Origin: Clostridia bacterium
GTDB lineage: Bacteria > Bacillota > Clostridia > Christensenellales > Aristaeellaceae
Assembly (NCBI GenBank): GCA_017541205.1
Contig: JAFXZO010000038.1
Location: 1 to 64,000, forward strand
Direction of reading: 5' to 3'
Length of the DNA stretch: 64,000 nucleotides
Of this stretch, positions 61,290-64,000 are shown piece by piece; position 1 is the first letter of the stretch, and every line of letters starts with the position of its first letter. A program made the translations under genes and the position numbers. The notes beneath the pieces were generated by a model. It was given only the letters and a program-made list of their open reading frames with translations, was not told the origin of the DNA and searched no databases.

Positions 61290-62204
61290 CTATCCATTCT
61301 TTTTCCCGATTTTTTCAAACAGCGGGAAGATCTTCGGATAGATACCGATGATCACAAAGATGATGACGGCATACCGTGCCGTGCGGACCAGGAACGCCGG
61401 CAGGGTTCCGCCGGCGAGAAATTCCTTGCCGAAGGGCAGCTTTAACAGTGTATTCAGTATAAAGTAAAGCGCGAACGCGCCGATCACCCGCAGGATCATT
61501 GCCCAGACATTCCGGGTATCCTGGAAGTTCACGAATTTCTCCTCAAAGTGGATCGCGGCGATCAGGCCGACCAGCAGGCCCAGGGACGTGAAGTAATCCT
61601 CGGTACGGACAAAGAGCAGACCGGGCAGCACGGAAGAGAGCAGGATCAAATGCCGGATCCACGCATTCTTCACTTTCTTCTCCAACAGCAGGCAGATCCC
61701 AATGCCTGCAAGACCAAGCGCCCATCCTGCCAGGATATCCGTCGGATAGTGCATCCCGGCCACCGCCCGGCTGACGCCCACCAGGAAGGTGATTATGATA
61801 GCGGCGATCCACATCCATTTTTTCTTCACTTCATGGGCAAGGGAAATATACAGCGCCATGGCGGAAGCGCTGTGCGTGCTGGGGAAGGAATACCCCTGGG
61901 CGGCGACGTCATCCAGGGAAGCGCTGTTTCCAACGTCCGCGACGCCCTGCACCCGATCGGGGTATTCCATATAAGGGCGGGGCCGCATCACGACAGCCTT
62001 GATCATCGGCAGCCAGGTATTCACCGCCGTGATGACCAAAGCCAGGCGTTTTCCGCTTTCCTTTTTCCAGCAGAAAAGGATGATCAGCAGCACCAGCAGC
62101 AGGCCGATTTCACCGCCGATAAAACTCAGGGCGGCCCCCACAACGCTGTTCAGGCTTCCCAGGGTTTTCTGCAGTCCTTCAATCAACGCAACTTCCCATT
62201 CCAT
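61290..62204 (-). CDS. PAP2-family phosphatase
   Basis: A 304-residue membrane phosphatase with the three PAP2 motifs: KAVVMRPRPY, SFPSTHSASAMA (catalytic His) and SRAVAGMHYPTDILAGWALG. About eight membrane helices. It removes phosphate from lipids such as undecaprenyl or phosphatidate species. The ATG at 62204 follows GGAGATGATCACT. It converges with the DUF218 gene. Confidence 0.92.
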   Translation of the reverse strand: MEWEVALIEGLQKTLGSLNSVVGAALSFIGGEIGLLLVLLIILFCWKKESGKRLALVITAVNTWLPMIKAVVMRPRPYMEYPDRVQGVADVGNSASLDDVAAQGYSFPSTHSASAMALYISLAHEVKKKWMWIAAIIITFLVGVSRAVAGMHYPTDILAGWALGLAGIGICLLLEKKVKNAWIRHLILLSSVLPGLLFVRTEDYFTSLGLLVGLIAAIHFEEKFVNFQDTRNVWAMILRVIGAFALYFILNTLLKLPFGKEFLAGGTLPAFLVRTARYAVIIFVIIGIYPKIFPLFEKIGKKNG

Positions 62205-62294
62205 AGTGATCATCTCCGATCATCATTGTTTTGATGCTGAACTTGAACGATCTTTTTCCATAAAAACCGGATTTTCCGGTCAATAAGAGTCATA

Positions 62295-63284
62295 TTAAAA
62301 CGCCCACAGGTTCCGAAACACAACCCAGTTGTGTGACCATGGAACCGGCAGCCCAAAGAGCGTTATCACCTTCTCTGCCGCATTTCTGTACCAGGAGTAA
62401 TTCCACCCGGCACCCATATCCATATACAGAGCGTTGGTCACGCCGAGGCGCTGTAACTCTTCCATAAAATCGTCGAACTGTATCATCCGGACAGAATCGA
62501 TGATACAGAGATGCCCGTTCAGCTCGGCTAGGGTCCGGTAGCACCGAACCCGGGGACGGCTGATCCCCATGACGGTTTCTCCGTTGCGGATCAATCCGAA
62601 CTGCATGAACCCGCTCCCGCCTTTTTCTGCGGCCTCCCGGATGGCCCCGGAGGGATCATCGAATTCGAAGGAAAAACTGCCGTTCACGAAAGTAAAAGCC
62701 GCGAAACTGTCCTTGTTATACGGGCTTTCATAAAAGACGCCGTCCACCGCATGGTCTCCGTCAATGTTCTCATGGGAGAAACCGAGGCTGATATCGTGCT
62801 GGAATGCCGCGCCGCTGCACCAGGTGATGGTTTCGTCTGATTTGGACGGGCGTGTTTCACACACGAGATCCACATCGGAATACTCCGGAAAGATGATATA
62901 AACGGTTCTGGAATCATAAACCGTCGTCCCATCCTCCAGGGGCAGGATTTCTTCCACCGGCATGGACGATGCAGGAATGCTGTCCGGAATCCGGACGTGG
63001 TACTGGGAAACAAGGCCCATAAAGATAAACAGAAAAGCCGGGATCACAAAAAAGGAGGAGGCGTATAAAAGCCGGTACAGGATCTTCTGCCATCCGTGCT
63101 TCAGTTTTTCCGGCCCCCACAGATAGACGGTCAGCGCCAGGATCTGCAGGATCACCAGCGTGAGATAAGCCGTCCGGAGAATGCTCAGCCACATCTGCGC
63201 AACGAAATAACAGGTGAAAGCAAACAGGGAAAGAAGGCTCATGGACATCAGCCAGATCCCGGAAATGCGCTGCCGAATGCTCAT
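62295..63284 (-). CDS. Membrane protein with NAGPA-like exterior domain
   Basis: A 329-residue protein: three membrane helices in the first 95 residues, then an extracellular domain. The end, GQFGLI-like FMQFGLIRNGETVMG, RVRCYRTLAELNGHLCIIDS, FMEELQRLGVTNALYMDMGAGWNYSWYR, resembles phosphodiester glycosidase (NAGPA) domains, in which a product is a Gly-rich loop near such an Asp. Assignment is tentative. It overlaps the gene before it by four bases, so the two form one operon. Confidence 0.6.
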   Translation of the reverse strand: MSIRQRISGIWLMSMSLLSLFAFTCYFVAQMWLSILRTAYLTLVILQILALTVYLWGPEKLKHGWQKILYRLLYASSFFVIPAFLFIFMGLVSQYHVRIPDSIPASSMPVEEILPLEDGTTVYDSRTVYIIFPEYSDVDLVCETRPSKSDETITWCSGAAFQHDISLGFSHENIDGDHAVDGVFYESPYNKDSFAAFTFVNGSFSFEFDDPSGAIREAAEKGGSGFMQFGLIRNGETVMGISRPRVRCYRTLAELNGHLCIIDSVRMIQFDDFMEELQRLGVTNALYMDMGAGWNYSWYRNAAEKVITLFGLPVPWSHNWVVFRNLWAF

Positions 63285-63955
63285 TTTCCCGCCTTCCTTT
63301 CCTGGTTCAGCTTTTTCAGCTCCTGACGAAGCGCGTTGAAGGAATCGAACTGGGCTTCCAGGCAGGCTACCAGCACCAGCAGCAGCACATCCATCAGATA
63401 CTGCACGGAATGGGTCCAGCGCAGGGCAGATGAGAACCCAAGCAGGCTGTTGGTGACGATCAGCAGGATGCAGACAACCAATTTAAAAACCAGGGCGATC
63501 CGGTTGAGGATCACATTTTTCGGATTGCCATGGGTTGAATAGTTGATAAAGAAATGGTTCGCCGTGATGATGACGGTCATCAGGAGGTTCATGCCCGCCC
63601 CGGCCAGGAAAAGGCTCCCCTGAACGCCGGAGGCCAGATAGGCGTCAAAGTTCTGTTCGGACCAGAGCCTGGCAAGCGCGAGATGCGCATCCTGATACAT
63701 CAGGCAAAACAGCACGCCGCCCATGAGCCCTTTGGCCGCATCCCACTTAAAGGATCGGAAAGCCAGGAACATGGTGACGGCTGTTACCAGCTTGACCAGC
63801 AGGGCGAATATTTCAAAAGCATCCTGTTCCCTGAAGCAAAAAACAAGCGACGCAGCCCCGGCTGCCGCCATCATGATACAGACGGCTGCCATAAAGCGTT
63901 CGTTCAGAAAGACCTTTTCGAGCTTATTTCCATTCATTGTGTTTTGATCCGGCAT
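63281..63955 (-). CDS. Multi-spanning membrane protein, unknown
   Basis: A 224-residue protein with about six hydrophobic helices and a charged C-terminal tail (FDSFNALRQELKKLNQERKAGK). No family recognised. It overlaps the NAGPA-like gene by four bases, and the two probably work together at the membrane. GGAAGTAAAGAAATAAAT precedes the ATG. The region upstream to the end of the window (63956-64000) holds nothing else. Confidence 0.7.
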   Translation of the reverse strand: MPDQNTMNGNKLEKVFLNERFMAAVCIMMAAAGAASLVFCFREQDAFEIFALLVKLVTAVTMFLAFRSFKWDAAKGLMGGVLFCLMYQDAHLALARLWSEQNFDAYLASGVQGSLFLAGAGMNLLMTVIITANHFFINYSTHGNPKNVILNRIALVFKLVVCILLIVTNSLLGFSSALRWTHSVQYLMDVLLLVLVACLEAQFDSFNALRQELKKLNQERKAGK

Positions 63956-64000
63956 ATTTATTTCTTTACTTCCTGCTCCTGTTTTTCTGACCTTTTTCAG

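Overview
This window looks like a chromosomal segment of a GC-rich, spore-forming gut or rumen Clostridia (Firmicutes), carrying two foreign inserts. The host reading rests on a SpoIVB sporulation peptidase, butyrate kinase, a CtsR-type heat-shock operator, a partner-switching SpoIIE/STAS module, pectin and arabinan degradation genes, and a compact purine operon whose last steps use PurO plus a stand-alone AICAR transformylase. I cannot name the genus; Christensenellales-like is a guess.

Layout. (1) About 1-14150: an AT-richer integrated element. It holds small phage- or plasmid-like genes (HTH proteins, ArdC antirestriction, a resolvase, an SF2 helicase, four tandem paralogues), two possible accessory or defence genes (DUF4238, and a PIN-GNAT-ASCH fusion), and a tyrosine integrase next to the 3' end of tRNA-Thr(GGU). 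Its left end lies outside the window. (2) 14185-26400: host genes: tandem DHH phosphoesterases, Gfo/Idh oxidoreductases, butyrate kinase, adenine deaminase, and assorted small enzymes, some decayed. (3) 27171-31019: a pectin operon (GH43, rhamnogalacturonan acetylesterase, pectinesterase-acetylesterase fusion). (4) 31323-43502: hsp20 under a CtsR box, secreted proteins, a patch of deleted genes (PfkB, GNAT), an operon with STAS, DUF2156 and a giant transporter-sensor-phosphatase-kinase fusion, then GH51 and SpoIVB. (5) 43759-55689: purE-C-F-M-N-O-(AICAR transformylase)-(NUDIX-purD)-purL, nearly all overlapping or closely spaced. (6) 55866-56075: two tRNA-Ser genes, then a remnant of a Tn4451-like mobilizable element (large serine recombinase, TnpW-like protein, XRE regulator, hairpin-rich possible oriT) to about 59750. 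(7) 59806-63955: membrane proteins including DUF218 and PAP2 families.

The most unusual signals are in the first element. At least seven genes are preceded by a short stem-loop just upstream of a shared AACCAGAAAGG-like ribosome-binding segment; the stems change sequence but keep pairing. Two small genes read through in-frame TAG codons (three in total) into sensible protein. A four-member family of divergent paralogues sits in tandem. The helicase gene has an apparent attenuator whose loop is perfectly complementary over 11 nt to one of the leader hairpins. These could be parts of one regulatory scheme, but that is inference.
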